DNA of 19,209 nt from an uncultured Collinsella sp. (GTDB lineage Bacteria > Actinomycetota > Coriobacteriia > Coriobacteriales > Coriobacteriaceae): assembly GCA_958433005.1 (NCBI GenBank), contig CAUAWV010000040.1:1-19209 (forward strand), read 5' to 3'. The notes under the pieces are model-generated. The model saw only the letters and a list, made by a program, of their open reading frames with translations. It searched no databases and was not told the DNA's origin. Numbering within the stretch: position 1 is the first letter of the stretch; each line of letters starts with the position of its first letter. A program made the translations under genes and the position numbers. Below, in pieces: positions 1 to 7,629 of the stretch.

Positions 1-13
1 TAAATTTGTGCAT

Positions 14-46
14 AGACCGACGATGCGCCTGCATCGTCGGTCTTTT
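14..46 (+). terminator. Rho-independent terminator of an upstream gene
   Basis: A perfect 13-bp stem (14-26 with 31-43) closes a 4-base loop (GCCT, 27-30) and runs straight into a short T tract ending at 46. It must end a transcript that begins left of the window, because no gene on either strand is supported here. It separates that unit from the competence genes. Seen directly; termination is inferred from stem plus T tract. Confidence 0.85.
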
Positions 47-147
47 GCTATCTGGGCATTTTGCGGCTAAGCGTTCATTTGCTGACGTGTGCCTGAATAA
101 ATGGACAGATTTGTGCAAGGTTTTGGTCGGTATTTGGTTTGACCGCA

Positions 148-159
148 AAAACCGGTTTT
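148..159. promoter_or_regulatory. Palindrome AAAACCGGTTTT upstream of comEA
   Basis: A perfect 12-bp palindrome lies 57 bases before the comEA start, in the 170-base region between the terminator at 14-46 and comEA. The word GGTTTTGG occurs at 119-126 and again at 154-161. No convincing promoter hexamer pair is visible nearby: TTGACC at 139-144 has no good -10 partner. It could be an operator for the competence genes or chance; the sequence alone does not decide. Confidence 0.25.
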
Positions 160-216
160 GGGGCGTGGCTGTTGTGGAGCTCCTTTCCTGACACGATGGT
201 GTTGGGAGGTTTTGCT

Positions 217-930
217 ATGGCGCAGCGCGAACAACACGAACGAGTCAAAAAGATGGACCGCTGGGCGGGCAAACTGCTCGGTCATAAGGCAGTGGTGATG
301 GCGATACTGGTCGTCATTGCGATGGCGAGTGGACTGGCGATGGCGAACCTTGGCGGCGGTGCCGGCGGTGTGTCGTTTGAGCGCACTGATGGTTCGGGCA
401 CGTTAGTGGAGCCGGGATCCGGCGATGCTTCGAGCGGAAAGACATCCGAAGGCTCTTCGCCTAAGGCGTCTGCCGCGGCAGAGGTCTATGTCGATGTTGA
501 TGGCGCCGTGGTGTCACCCGGTGTATATCGCCTCAAAGACGGGGCGCGGGTGGCTCAGGCGATTGATGCCGCCGGCGGGCTGGCGCCCGAAGCAGACGTT
601 ACGGGGCTTAATCGTGCATCCAAGGTCACTGATGGACAAAAAATTCACGTTCCAACGGTAGGGGAGCAGCAGGCGTCCATTGCGGAAGCCGGTGTTGATG
701 GTGGGACTTCCGCATCATCAGGCGTCGGTGGCGCAACAGGCCTAGTAAACATTAATACGGCAAGCTCGGCAGAGCTGCAGACGCTCTCGGGAATCGGTCC
801 CTCAATGGCACAGTCGATTATCGATGAGCGGACAAAGAACGGTGCTTTTGCTTCGGTTGACGATCTGATGCGCGTGTCGGGAATCGGCGAGAAGAAGCTT
901 GCCAAAATCAAAGATTGCATCTGCGTATGA
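217..930 (+). CDS. comEA: ComEA, competence DNA receptor
   Basis: Membrane-anchored double-stranded DNA receptor for natural transformation, handing DNA to the ComEC channel. The 237-residue protein has a short basic N-terminus, one membrane segment at about residues 25-43, a Gly/Ser/Ala-rich linker, a SLBB domain from about residue 89 (starting EVYVDVDGAVVSPGVY), and two helix-hairpin-helix motifs near the C-terminus (LSGIGPSMA and VSGIGEKKL). This is the standard ComEA architecture. The ATG at 217 was chosen because GGGAGG (204-209) lies 7 bases before it and the protein then starts just ahead of the membrane anchor; an upstream in-frame TTG at 139 has no ribosome site. The stop codon overlaps the comEC start. 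Family and role are secure by motif; whether the organism is transformable is not shown here. Confidence 0.93.
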   Translation: MAQREQHERVKKMDRWAGKLLGHKAVVMAILVVIAMASGLAMANLGGGAGGVSFERTDGSGTLVEPGSGDASSGKTSEGSSPKASAAAEVYVDVDGAVVSPGVYRLKDGARVAQAIDAAGGLAPEADVTGLNRASKVTDGQKIHVPTVGEQQASIAEAGVDGGTSASSGVGGATGLVNINTASSAELQTLSGIGPSMAQSIIDERTKNGAFASVDDLMRVSGIGEKKLAKIKDCICV

Positions 931-3230
931 GTGCGACCGAGCGAGAGCACGTGATGCCTCCGCGGCCCCTGATTCCGTGGACGATGGCCCTGTGTGCCGG
1001 CATGTGCGTGAGCTGCGCCTTGGTGCTCAGCATAGCCGCTGATGCGCTGCTGAGGGAGCGGGCGACGGCGGTCGGGCCGCTATGGGCCATTCCCGTTGCG
1101 GCAGCGGTTTTCGTTGTGCTGGCTCACTCTTGTGCGCGGCTTGCTCCTTTGAAGCGGTGGCTGTATGCCGCGTCCGCCGGTCTCGTGGCGGGAGCGGTCG
1201 TCTCGGCGTGGTGGGCTGTGGGTGTGCTCAGCGCCTCGAAGGCGCTCGACGGTCGAGCGGCAAGCGGCCTCGAGTTTGTCGTGCAGGGTGATCCATCCAT
1301 AAACGACGACGTGTATTCCTATACCTGTGAGGCACGCGCGGACGGTAAGAACTTGGCAACGGTTCGCCTATCGTGTGATCGTGAGCTCAAGGTCGGGGCG
1401 CACGTGCGTGTTATCGGTCGCGTTTCGCGTTTTGAGAACGATGCATATGGACGATCGCGCGTGCTCCGAGGCGAGGTGCGTAAGGTTAAAGCCGTTCGGA
1501 TTGTGTCGGTCGATGAGGGTTCTCCGGGGCCGCTGCTTCGGCTGCGAAATGGGCTGCTTGCGTCCATCGCGCCCGCGACCGACCCGGCGCGTGCGCTCAT
1601 AGCCGGTGTCGTCTGCGGTCGTTCGGCCGAGCTGCGCGCCCAGCCGGCGGGCGACTGGTTTTCTGTGACGGGAACGGCACATCTTATCGCCGTCTCGGGC
1701 AGCCATTTGGCTATCGTGGGGTTTGTAATCGAGGGCGTATTGCAAAAGACTCGGTGCTCACGTGGTCTTCAGCGGGCGATATTGGCGATAACGCTTGTGG
1801 GCTACGCTGCATTTACGGGCGCGTCTCCCTCGGCCGTGCGCGCGTGCTGCATGGTGTTCGCGACGCTTGTCGTAAACGGCGCGGGGCGTCGCCGGCACGG
1901 CCTTTCGGCGCTCTTCGCAACCATGTCCATCTTTGTGCTACTGCGGCCGACGGTGCTGTTCGAGATGGGCTTTCAGCTATCATGTGCCAGCGTCTTAGCC
2001 ATTCTGTGCTTTTGCCCCTATGCGACCTACGCTTTGGGTGAGCTGGGCGTGCCATCGGGCTTTGCCAGCATGCTTTCCGTCACGCTATGCTCGCAACTGG
2101 CGACACTTCCCATCACCATTCCTACCTTCGGTACATTCTCGCTCATTGCTCCGTTGGCAAATGCGGTCATCGGTCCGGTGGTGAGCGTACTGCTCGCTGT
2201 GTCGATCGTTCTGGCTCCCTTTTCGCTTGTGGGACCGTTGCGGACTTGGGCGCTCGTTGTGCCCATGATTGCCGCCCGTTGCGCGCTGTTCTTCGAGCAG
2301 CTGTTTGCCGCCATGCCGGGTGCATCCGTGAGCGTGCCGCCCGATAGCATGTGGATTTACCTAGCGCCGTGTTTGCTGGCGGTTCTGCTGGTCTGGTGGC
2401 CGCGTCCCCGTGCACGTCCTATGGCGGTGGGGCTTGCATGCCTGATGCTCTTGGCTGCGATTCCGTACGTCTATTGGGATCGATTCGCTCCGCCTTCGGT
2501 GACGGTGCTCGATGTGGGCCAGGCCGATGCGATTCTTATCCGCCAAGGCGGCGCAGTAGCTCTCGTCGACTGCGGGCTCGACGAGCGTGTGGTTGCGGCG
2601 TTGGTTCGCAATAACGTGCACCATATCGATGCCGTTTTTGTGACGCATTGGGATGAGGACCACTGGGGTGGTCTGCCTGCCGTGCTCGAACAGTTTTCGG
2701 TCGGAACGATTGCCGTGGCGGCGGATGCGCTGGAGGATGCTCCTGCCGAGGTATTGAACCGACCTGGCGTGGAGTATCGGCAGGTGCGCCGTGGGGATAC
2801 GGTCGACATCGGCTCATTTTGCGCTCGCGTGATGTGGCCATTCGAGTCCGTGGATGGCGAGGGAAATGAGGACTCGCTTGTCCTGCTGCTCTCTTATGTT
2901 CAGGAAGGCAAGGGCCTGCGAATACTTCTCACCGGTGATGCCGAGCTCGACCAAGAGCGGGAATTCGTGCAGGAGGTGGGGGATATCGATGTCCTTAAAC
3001 TTGGGCATCACGGCTCCAAGGTTTCAGTCGATGGCGAGTTGCTGGACGTCCTGAAGCCCGAGCTTTCCCTCTCAAGCGCCGGTGAGGGGAATCGATACGG
3101 CCATCCGTCCGATGCCTGCATCGATGCCGTTAAGGAAGCGGGTGGTGTGTTCGCGTGTACCATCGAACACGGCGACATTACCGTCACACCGACTGCGAAT
3201 GGCTTTGCGATGCGACGCCAGCGACCGTGA
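927..3230 (+). CDS. comEC: ComEC/Rec2 DNA-uptake channel
   Basis: Polytopic membrane protein that carries one DNA strand into the cytoplasm during transformation. The 767-residue length is close to B. subtilis ComEC (about 776). N-terminal membrane helices are followed by a soluble region (about 120-210), then the ComEC core with the hallmark TAHLIAVSGSHLAIVGF near residues 250-265, many further helices, and a C-terminal metallo-beta-lactamase-like domain from about residue 521. That domain keeps THWDEDHWGG (about residue 572; family motif HxxxDH), LLTGDAE, LKLGHHGS and a late RYGHPS, so the putative nuclease site looks intact. The ATG at 927 overlaps the comEA stop (ATGA), implying translational coupling; an ATG at 954 is an alternative. 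Pilus and other competence genes are not in this window. Confidence 0.94.
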   Translation: MSATEREHVMPPRPLIPWTMALCAGMCVSCALVLSIAADALLRERATAVGPLWAIPVAAAVFVVLAHSCARLAPLKRWLYAASAGLVAGAVVSAWWAVGVLSASKALDGRAASGLEFVVQGDPSINDDVYSYTCEARADGKNLATVRLSCDRELKVGAHVRVIGRVSRFENDAYGRSRVLRGEVRKVKAVRIVSVDEGSPGPLLRLRNGLLASIAPATDPARALIAGVVCGRSAELRAQPAGDWFSVTGTAHLIAVSGSHLAIVGFVIEGVLQKTRCSRGLQRAILAITLVGYAAFTGASPSAVRACCMVFATLVVNGAGRRRHGLSALFATMSIFVLLRPTVLFEMGFQLSCASVLAILCFCPYATYALGELGVPSGFASMLSVTLCSQLATLPITIPTFGTFSLIAPLANAVIGPVVSVLLAVSIVLAPFSLVGPLRTWALVVPMIAARCALFFEQLFAAMPGASVSVPPDSMWIYLAPCLLAVLLVWWPRPRARPMAVGLACLMLLAAIPYVYWDRFAPPSVTVLDVGQADAILIRQGGAVALVDCGLDERVVAALVRNNVHHIDAVFVTHWDEDHWGGLPAVLEQFSVGTIAVAADALEDAPAEVLNRPGVEYRQVRRGDTVDIGSFCARVMWPFESVDGEGNEDSLVLLLSYVQEGKGLRILLTGDAELDQEREFVQEVGDIDVLKLGHHGSKVSVDGELLDVLKPELSLSSAGEGNRYGHPSDACIDAVKEAGGVFACTIEHGDITVTPTANGFAMRRQRP

Positions 3231-3238
3231 TGACGTCG

Positions 3239-3268
3239 TTGGCGTGTGGTGGGCCCCTGGGCTAAAAT
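3239..3268 (+). promoter_or_regulatory. Probable holA promoter
   Basis: TTGGCG (3239-3244) and TAAAAT (3263-3268) are separated by 18 bases just after the comEC stop. Transcription would start near 3275, giving a leader of about 34 bases before holA. The 15 bases ending in the -10 (CCCCTGGGCTAAAAT, 3254-3268) resemble those before lepA and both dnaJ genes. Confidence 0.5.
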
Positions 3269-3308
3269 GGCACGGAACGAATACGAAGGCCTGCGGGAGG
3301 GGAGCGCA

Positions 3309-4271
3309 ATGTCCGAAACCGGTTTGCTGCCGGCATATCTGATCGTCGGTACCGACGGAGTTAAGCGCGACCACGCCGTCTCGCGTATGAAAGCGCGTCT
3401 GGAAAAATCGGGTATGGTCGAGTTCAACCTCGACGAGCGAGACATGACCAAGGACCCCGATATCGAGTCCATTATCGGATCGCTTAACACCTTTCCGATG
3501 GGCAGCGAGTTTCGTCTGGTAATCCTCGATGGCTGCTCAAAGCTCGCCAAGGCGGTCTCGGAGCCGCTCGTTGGGTATCTGGCGGGTCCCAGCCCAACAA
3601 CGGTCTGCCTCATCATCGCCGACTCACTTGCCAAGAATACGCGCCTGTATAAGGCGATCGCCAAGATCGACAAGAAGGCGGTGATCGATTGCTCCGGCAC
3701 CAAGCGCTGGGAGCTACCGCGCCGTGTGCAGCAGATGGCGACGCAGCACGGCAAGTCGATCTCGACGGCGGCCGCCGAGGAACTCGTCTCGCGTTCGGGT
3801 GAAAACACTCGCATGCTCGATAACGACTTGGCTAAGCTTGCCCAGATGGTCGAGGCGCCCCAGATTGAGCTTGCCGACGTTGAGCGCTGGATTGTACGTA
3901 CGGCCGAGGTTCAACCCTGGGACTTTCTCAATGCGGTCTCGGCCCGTGACATGCGACGCTCGCTCGAGCTCTTCAATCTACTGCCCGCCAAGAGCTACGT
4001 GTGGACTTACACATTGCTGTGCGGCCGCATCCGCGAGCTTATCGTTGCCAAGGCGCTCGATGCGCGCGGACAGGGTCGTGAGCTGGCCGCAACACTTAAG
4101 CTCCAGTCCTGGCAGGTCAAGAATCACCTGACCTGGGCACGTCGCTTTTCGATGGCAGAGCTCGTTGCCGCGCTCGAGAGCGCGGTCGATGTGGAGCTCG
4201 CGCTGAAGGGTTCGGCCGATTCTCAGACCGCGCTTTTGCTCTGGATTACGAACATCTTGAGAAAATCGTGA
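3309..4271 (+). CDS. holA: DNA polymerase III delta subunit (HolA)
   Basis: Clamp-loader subunit that opens the sliding clamp during replication. The protein is 320 residues, near the family norm of about 330-345. It begins with the typical PAYLIVGTDGVKRD strand-loop, continues through a P-loop-less AAA+-like region (KAVIDCSGTKRWELPRRVQ; ENTRMLDNDLAKLAQM), the WDFLNAVSARD helix, and an alpha-helical collar domain ending TALLLWITNILRKS, all recognisable HolA features. The ATG at 3309 follows GGGAGGGGAG (3295-3304) at good spacing; in-frame sequence upstream lacks conservation. It has its own likely promoter at 3239-3268, 78 bases after comEC. The comEA-comEC-holA-rpsT order is common in both Firmicutes and Actinobacteria and supports the call. 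Confidence 0.92.
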   Translation: MSETGLLPAYLIVGTDGVKRDHAVSRMKARLEKSGMVEFNLDERDMTKDPDIESIIGSLNTFPMGSEFRLVILDGCSKLAKAVSEPLVGYLAGPSPTTVCLIIADSLAKNTRLYKAIAKIDKKAVIDCSGTKRWELPRRVQQMATQHGKSISTAAAEELVSRSGENTRMLDNDLAKLAQMVEAPQIELADVERWIVRTAEVQPWDFLNAVSARDMRRSLELFNLLPAKSYVWTYTLLCGRIRELIVAKALDARGQGRELAATLKLQSWQVKNHLTWARRFSMAELVAALESAVDVELALKGSADSQTALLLWITNILRKS

Positions 4272-4320
4272 TGATACCTGCCTATTTGACAAATTCGTTC
4301 TATCCCTTTGAGGGGGAGCG

Positions 4321-4329
4321 TGCTATAGT
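4321..4329 (+). promoter_or_regulatory. Extended -10 promoter of rpsT
   Basis: TGCTATAGT is an extended -10 element (TGn plus TATAGT at 4324-4329) in the short gap after holA. Transcription would start near 4336, leaving a leader of about 69 bases. A perfect TTGACA lies at 4286-4291 but is 32 bases from this -10, too far to be its partner, so either the promoter is -35-independent or TTGACA belongs to a second, weaker promoter. Confidence 0.55.
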
Positions 4330-4339
4330 AGGCGCTTGC

Positions 4340-4377
4340 ATGACCTCACCGTGTCTCAGAGGTGTCATACATTTTTT
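4340..4377 (+). promoter_or_regulatory. rpsT leader hairpin followed by T6
   Basis: ATGAC (4340-4344) plus CTC (4345-4347) pair with GAG (4359-4361) plus GTCAT (4364-4368), leaving a 2-base bulge, and six T residues follow at 4372-4377. It sits at the 5' end of the predicted leader, before the ribosome site. The shape is that of a weak attenuator or a protein-binding leader. S20 synthesis is autoregulated in E. coli, so control here is plausible but unproven. Confidence 0.4.
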
Positions 4378-4379
4378 GC

Positions 4380-4399
4380 AAGGAACTCGAAAGGAACTC
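4380..4399 (+). repeat. Tandem AAGGAACTC in the rpsT ribosome-binding region
   Basis: The 9-base word AAGGAACTC occurs at 4380-4388 and again at 4391-4399, two bases apart. Both carry a Shine-Dalgarno-like AAGGA. The second is correctly spaced for the GTG start at 4405; the first is too far. A duplicated ribosome-docking site is possible. Confidence 0.55.
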
Positions 4400-4404
4400 C
4401 AGAA

Positions 4405-4671
4405 GTGGCAAACATCAAGTCTCAGAAGAAGCGTATCCGCACCAATGAGGCAGCTCGCATGCGTAACAAGGCTGTCAAGTCCGAGCTCAAGACGCTGACC
4501 AAGCACGTCCAGTCCGCCGTCGCCGAGGGCGACGTCGAGAAGGCCCAGGCTGCCCTCAAGACCGTCACCAAGCGTCTCGACATGGCTGCCGCCAAGCATG
4601 TTATCCACAAGAACCAGGCTTCCAACCGCAAGTCCGGTCTTGCCAAGCTCGTGAACAGCATCAACGCCTAA
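4405..4671 (+). CDS. rpsT: 30S ribosomal protein S20
   Basis: Small basic protein that binds 16S rRNA early in 30S assembly. The 88-residue product, starting (M)ANIKSQKKRIRTNE, is full-length for S20 (E. coli 87) and shows the conserved N-terminal signature and Lys/Arg-rich helices. The start is a GTG at 4405: the family begins exactly here, and AAGGA at 4391-4395 precedes it. An in-frame ATG at 4336 would add 23 unrelated residues across the leader hairpin. It is a single-gene unit with its own promoter, a structured leader and a strong terminator at 4706-4742. The non-ATG start recalls E. coli rpsT (UUG), where weak initiation is part of autoregulation; whether that holds here is inference. 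Confidence 0.97.
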   Translation: MANIKSQKKRIRTNEAARMRNKAVKSELKTLTKHVQSAVAEGDVEKAQAALKTVTKRLDMAAAKHVIHKNQASNRKSGLAKLVNSINA

Positions 4672-4705
4672 GTTGTAAATTTCACACCACACAGATTACG
4701 CGCAT

Positions 4706-4742
4706 AAATGGAGCCTGTTTTATGGAACAGGCTCCATTTTTT
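4706..4742 (+). terminator. rpsT terminator
   Basis: A perfect 14-bp stem (4706-4719 with 4726-4739) encloses a 6-base loop and ends in TTTTTT (4737-4742). It closes the rpsT transcript and isolates lepA, whose promoter begins only a few bases later. It is the strongest intrinsic terminator in the window. Confidence 0.93.
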
Positions 4743-4745
4743 GTA

Positions 4746-4760
4746 CCGCTCGGGTAAGAT
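4746..4760 (+). promoter_or_regulatory. lepA promoter (-10 adjacent to ATG)
   Basis: CCGCTCGGGTAAGAT contains a -10-like TAAGAT at 4755-4760. Only 7 bases separate it from the ATG at 4768, so the expected start of transcription coincides with the start codon. No good -35 is visible because the terminator hairpin occupies that position. Eleven of these bases recur identically before the first dnaJ gene. Confidence 0.55.
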
Positions 4761-4767
4761 AGTCCGC

Positions 4768-6579
4768 ATGAATACTTCAATTGACATTTCCCACATCCGC
4801 AACTTCTCAATCGTTGCGCACATCGACCATGGCAAGTCCACGATCAGCGATCGCATCCTCGAGCTCACCCATACCGTCGACGAACGCGACATGGAGTCGC
4901 AGCTGCTCGACACCATGGATATCGAGCGCGAGCGCGGCATCACGATCAAGTCCAATGCCGTTCGCGTGTCCTATGACGCCGACGATGGCGAGACGTATCA
5001 GTTCAATCTGATCGATACGCCGGGCCACGTTGACTTTACCTATGAGGTCTCGCGCTCGCTGGCAGCCTGTGAGGGCGCGGTGCTCGTTGTCGACGCCACG
5101 CAGGGCGTCGAGGCGCAGACTGTCTCCAACGCGACGCTCGCCATGAACGCCAATCTGGACATTGTGCCGGCCATCAACAAGATCGACCTGCCCTCTGCCC
5201 ATCCCGATGAGGTTAAGACCGAGATCGAGGATGACCTGGCGATTCCCGCCGATGATGCCGTGTGTGTCTCGGGCAAGACCGGCGAGGGCATCCATGATCT
5301 GCTGGAGTCCATTGTCTTTTTGATCTCTCCGCCCAAGGGCGATGCGAACGCGCCGCTCAAGGCACTCATTCTGGATTCGTACTTCGACGAGTATCGTGGC
5401 GTCGTCGCCACGGTGCGCGTCTTTGACGGCTCCATCAAAAAGGGCGATACCCTGCGCATGATGCAGGCAGAGGGCGACTTTTTGGTCGACGGCGTGGGTG
5501 TCAAGCGTCCTGCCGAGACCCCGGTTGACGCGCTGACGGTTGGCGAGGTCGGCTATGTGGTCACGGGCCTGAAGGACCCCGAGGCCGTTCGCGTGGGCGA
5601 CACCCTTACCTGGGCGTCGAACCCCTGCCCCGAGCCGCTTCCAGGTTACCGCGAGGCCAAGCCCATGGTCTATACGGGCCTGTTCCCAATCGATAACAAG
5701 GACTACGAGAACCTGCGTGACGCGCTCGATAAGCTGCACGTTAACGATCCATCGTTGGTGTGGGAGCCCGAGACCTCGGTGGCGCTCGGCTTTGGCTTCC
5801 GCGTGGGCTTCTTGGGCCTGCTACACATGGAAGTCGTCAAGGAACGCCTGGAGCGCGAATTCAACCTGGACCTCATTGCCACGAGCCCCTCGGTCGACTA
5901 TCACGTCTACAAGACCGACGGCGAGATGATCGATGTCCGCAGTCCGCAGGACCTTCCCGAGGCCACCCGCATCGATCGTATTGAGGAACCCTACCTCAAG
6001 GCAAAGATCATCTGCCCGCCTGAGTACACGGGTGCCGTCATGCAGCTCGCCATCGAGCACCGCGGCGTCACGACCGACATGATCCACCTGACGAGCAAAT
6101 CGGTCGAGATGCGCTTTGATATGCCGCTCGCCGAGCTCATCTTGGACTTCTTCGATCAGCTCAAGAGCCGCACCAAGGGTTACGCCTCGCTCGACTATGA
6201 GTTCAACGAATATCGCCCCTCTGAGCTCGTCAAGCTCGACATCCTGCTTTCGGGCGACGAGGTGGACGCGCTTTCGTTTATCGTCCATAAGGACAAGGCA
6301 TATGGCCTGGCCCGTGGCCTGTGCGACAAGCTCAAGGAGATCATCCCGCGTCAGCTGTTCGAGGTGCCCATCCAGGGTGCTATCGGCAACAAGATCATCG
6401 CCCGTTCCACCGTCAAGGCCCGTCGCAAGGACGTTCTTGCTAAGTGCTACGGCGGCGATATCTCGCGTAAGCGCAAGCTGCTCGAGAAGCAGAAAGAGGG
6501 CAAGAAGCGTATGAAGGCCATCGGATCGGTCGAGGTCCCGCAGGAGGCCTTTATGGCGATCCTCAAGGTGGACGAGTAG
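4768..6579 (+). CDS. lepA: Elongation factor 4 (LepA)
   Basis: Ribosome-associated translational GTPase, linked to back-translocation and 30S assembly or initiation. At 603 residues it matches the family (E. coli 599). GTPase motifs are intact: G1 AHIDHGKST (17-25), G2 within ERERGITIK (about 53-61), G3 DTPGH (83-87), G4 NKID (137-140). The C-terminal LepA-specific domain ends in the basic run ISRKRKLLEKQKEGKKRMK before SVEVPQEAFMAILKVDE, as expected. The ATG at 4768 fits the family N-terminus; in-frame codons upstream lie inside the rpsT terminator. There is no Shine-Dalgarno sequence and a -10 lies 7 bases away, so the mRNA is probably leaderless. dus follows after 4 bases. Confidence 0.97.
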   Translation: MNTSIDISHIRNFSIVAHIDHGKSTISDRILELTHTVDERDMESQLLDTMDIERERGITIKSNAVRVSYDADDGETYQFNLIDTPGHVDFTYEVSRSLAACEGAVLVVDATQGVEAQTVSNATLAMNANLDIVPAINKIDLPSAHPDEVKTEIEDDLAIPADDAVCVSGKTGEGIHDLLESIVFLISPPKGDANAPLKALILDSYFDEYRGVVATVRVFDGSIKKGDTLRMMQAEGDFLVDGVGVKRPAETPVDALTVGEVGYVVTGLKDPEAVRVGDTLTWASNPCPEPLPGYREAKPMVYTGLFPIDNKDYENLRDALDKLHVNDPSLVWEPETSVALGFGFRVGFLGLLHMEVVKERLEREFNLDLIATSPSVDYHVYKTDGEMIDVRSPQDLPEATRIDRIEEPYLKAKIICPPEYTGAVMQLAIEHRGVTTDMIHLTSKSVEMRFDMPLAELILDFFDQLKSRTKGYASLDYEFNEYRPSELVKLDILLSGDEVDALSFIVHKDKAYGLARGLCDKLKEIIPRQLFEVPIQGAIGNKIIARSTVKARRKDVLAKCYGGDISRKRKLLEKQKEGKKRMKAIGSVEVPQEAFMAILKVDE

Positions 6580-6583
6580 GTCT

Positions 6584-7627
6584 ATGGCTCTTTCCGAATA
6601 TAGTCTGCGGCTGCTGGGCGCCTATGCCGAGCAGCCGTTCCTTATGGCTCCCATGGCGGGCGTGACCGACCCTGCCTATCGCATCATGTGTCGCCGCCGC
6701 GGTGCCAACCTTGCCTACAGCGAGATGGTGAGCGTGGCAGGCCTTGCCTATGCCAGTAATAAGACGTGGCGCCTGGTGCTACCGGCCGACGAGGAGCAGC
6801 AGATTTGCGTGCAGCTCTTTGGCTCCAAGCCCGATCAGTTTGCGAGCGCCGTCGCCGCCGTCGAGGAGCGCGTTGGCGATCGCCTGTCGCTCATCGATAT
6901 CAATATGGCATGTCCCGCCCGCAAGGTCGTTACCAAGGGCGAGGGCTCGGCGCTCATGCGCACGCCCGACCTGGCCGAGAAGATCGTCGAGGCCACGGTT
7001 GGCGCGGCGCACGTGCCCGTGACCGTCAAGATTCGCAAGGGCTTTTATGCCGAGGACCGCAATGCCGCGACATTTGCCCAGATGCTTGAGAGTGCAGGGG
7101 CTGCCGCAGTCGCCGTGCATGGTCGTTGCGCCACGCAGCTCTACACGGGCCAGGCCGATTGGTCGGTCGTCGATGAGGTTGCCGACGCTGTCGAGATTCC
7201 CGTGATTGGTTCGGGCGATGTGTTCTCGGCCGAGGACGCTGCTGAGCATCTGCACGGCTCGGGTGCCAGCGCGGTGTTTATCGCGCGCGGCATCTACGGC
7301 AATCCGTGGGTGTTCGGCGATGCTCGCGCCCTTGCGCTCGATGGCGCGCCGGTTCCTTCTCGCTCCTCTGTCGAGCGCCTGGACGCCCTGCGTGAGCACC
7401 TAACGCTGACGCATGAGCTCCTGCCGCTCATGTCGCGTGCCCGTACGTACGCAAGCTGGTACTTAAAAGGCATGCCCCATGCCGCCGCTTGGCGTGCCCA
7501 TGTGGTGCGCTGCTCCACGTATGAGGAGTTTATGGCGCTGGTCGATGAGATCGAGCATGATGTGGTGGCCTGCGAGGCTGCCCTTGCCGCCGGCGAATCG
7601 GTGCCCCCTCATCCGCTGGAGGCTTAA
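6584..7627 (+). CDS. dus: tRNA dihydrouridine synthase (DusB-like)
   Basis: FMN enzyme reducing a specific uridine of tRNA to dihydrouridine. The 347-residue protein opens its TIM barrel with FLMAPMAGVTDPAYR, has YSEMVS, QLFGSKPDQFA, and the catalytic-cysteine loop NMACPARKVVTKGEGSALMR (Cys at about residue 110; many relatives read NxGCP). It continues with VTVKIRKGF, the AVHGR segment and GSGDVFSAEDA, the phosphate-binding end of the barrel. This is the NifR3/DusB branch; which uridine it modifies cannot be read from sequence. It starts 4 bases after lepA with only a weak GAGTAGG ribosome site, implying reinitiation or coupling, and is followed 2 bases later by hemW. Confidence 0.92.
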   Translation: MALSEYSLRLLGAYAEQPFLMAPMAGVTDPAYRIMCRRRGANLAYSEMVSVAGLAYASNKTWRLVLPADEEQQICVQLFGSKPDQFASAVAAVEERVGDRLSLIDINMACPARKVVTKGEGSALMRTPDLAEKIVEATVGAAHVPVTVKIRKGFYAEDRNAATFAQMLESAGAAAVAVHGRCATQLYTGQADWSVVDEVADAVEIPVIGSGDVFSAEDAAEHLHGSGASAVFIARGIYGNPWVFGDARALALDGAPVPSRSSVERLDALREHLTLTHELLPLMSRARTYASWYLKGMPHAAAWRAHVVRCSTYEEFMALVDEIEHDVVACEAALAAGESVPPHPLEA

Positions 7628-7629
7628 GG

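Noticed and set aside
139..216. Longer comEA starting at TTG 139
   Set aside because: No ribosome site precedes it, it reads through the palindrome, and ATG 217 has an ideal GGGAGG at 7 bases.
4286..4329. TTGACA at 4286 as -35 for TATAGT at 4324
   Set aside because: The 32-base spacing is far outside the usable range; the extended -10 alone is the simpler reading.
4336..4404. Longer S20 starting at ATG 4336
   Set aside because: It would translate the leader hairpin and the ribosome site itself. S20 homologues start at (M)ANIKSQKKR, i.e. the GTG at 4405.
4708..4767. Upstream in-frame start for lepA
   Set aside because: Those codons lie inside the rpsT terminator hairpin, and LepA proteins start close to the ATG at 4768.
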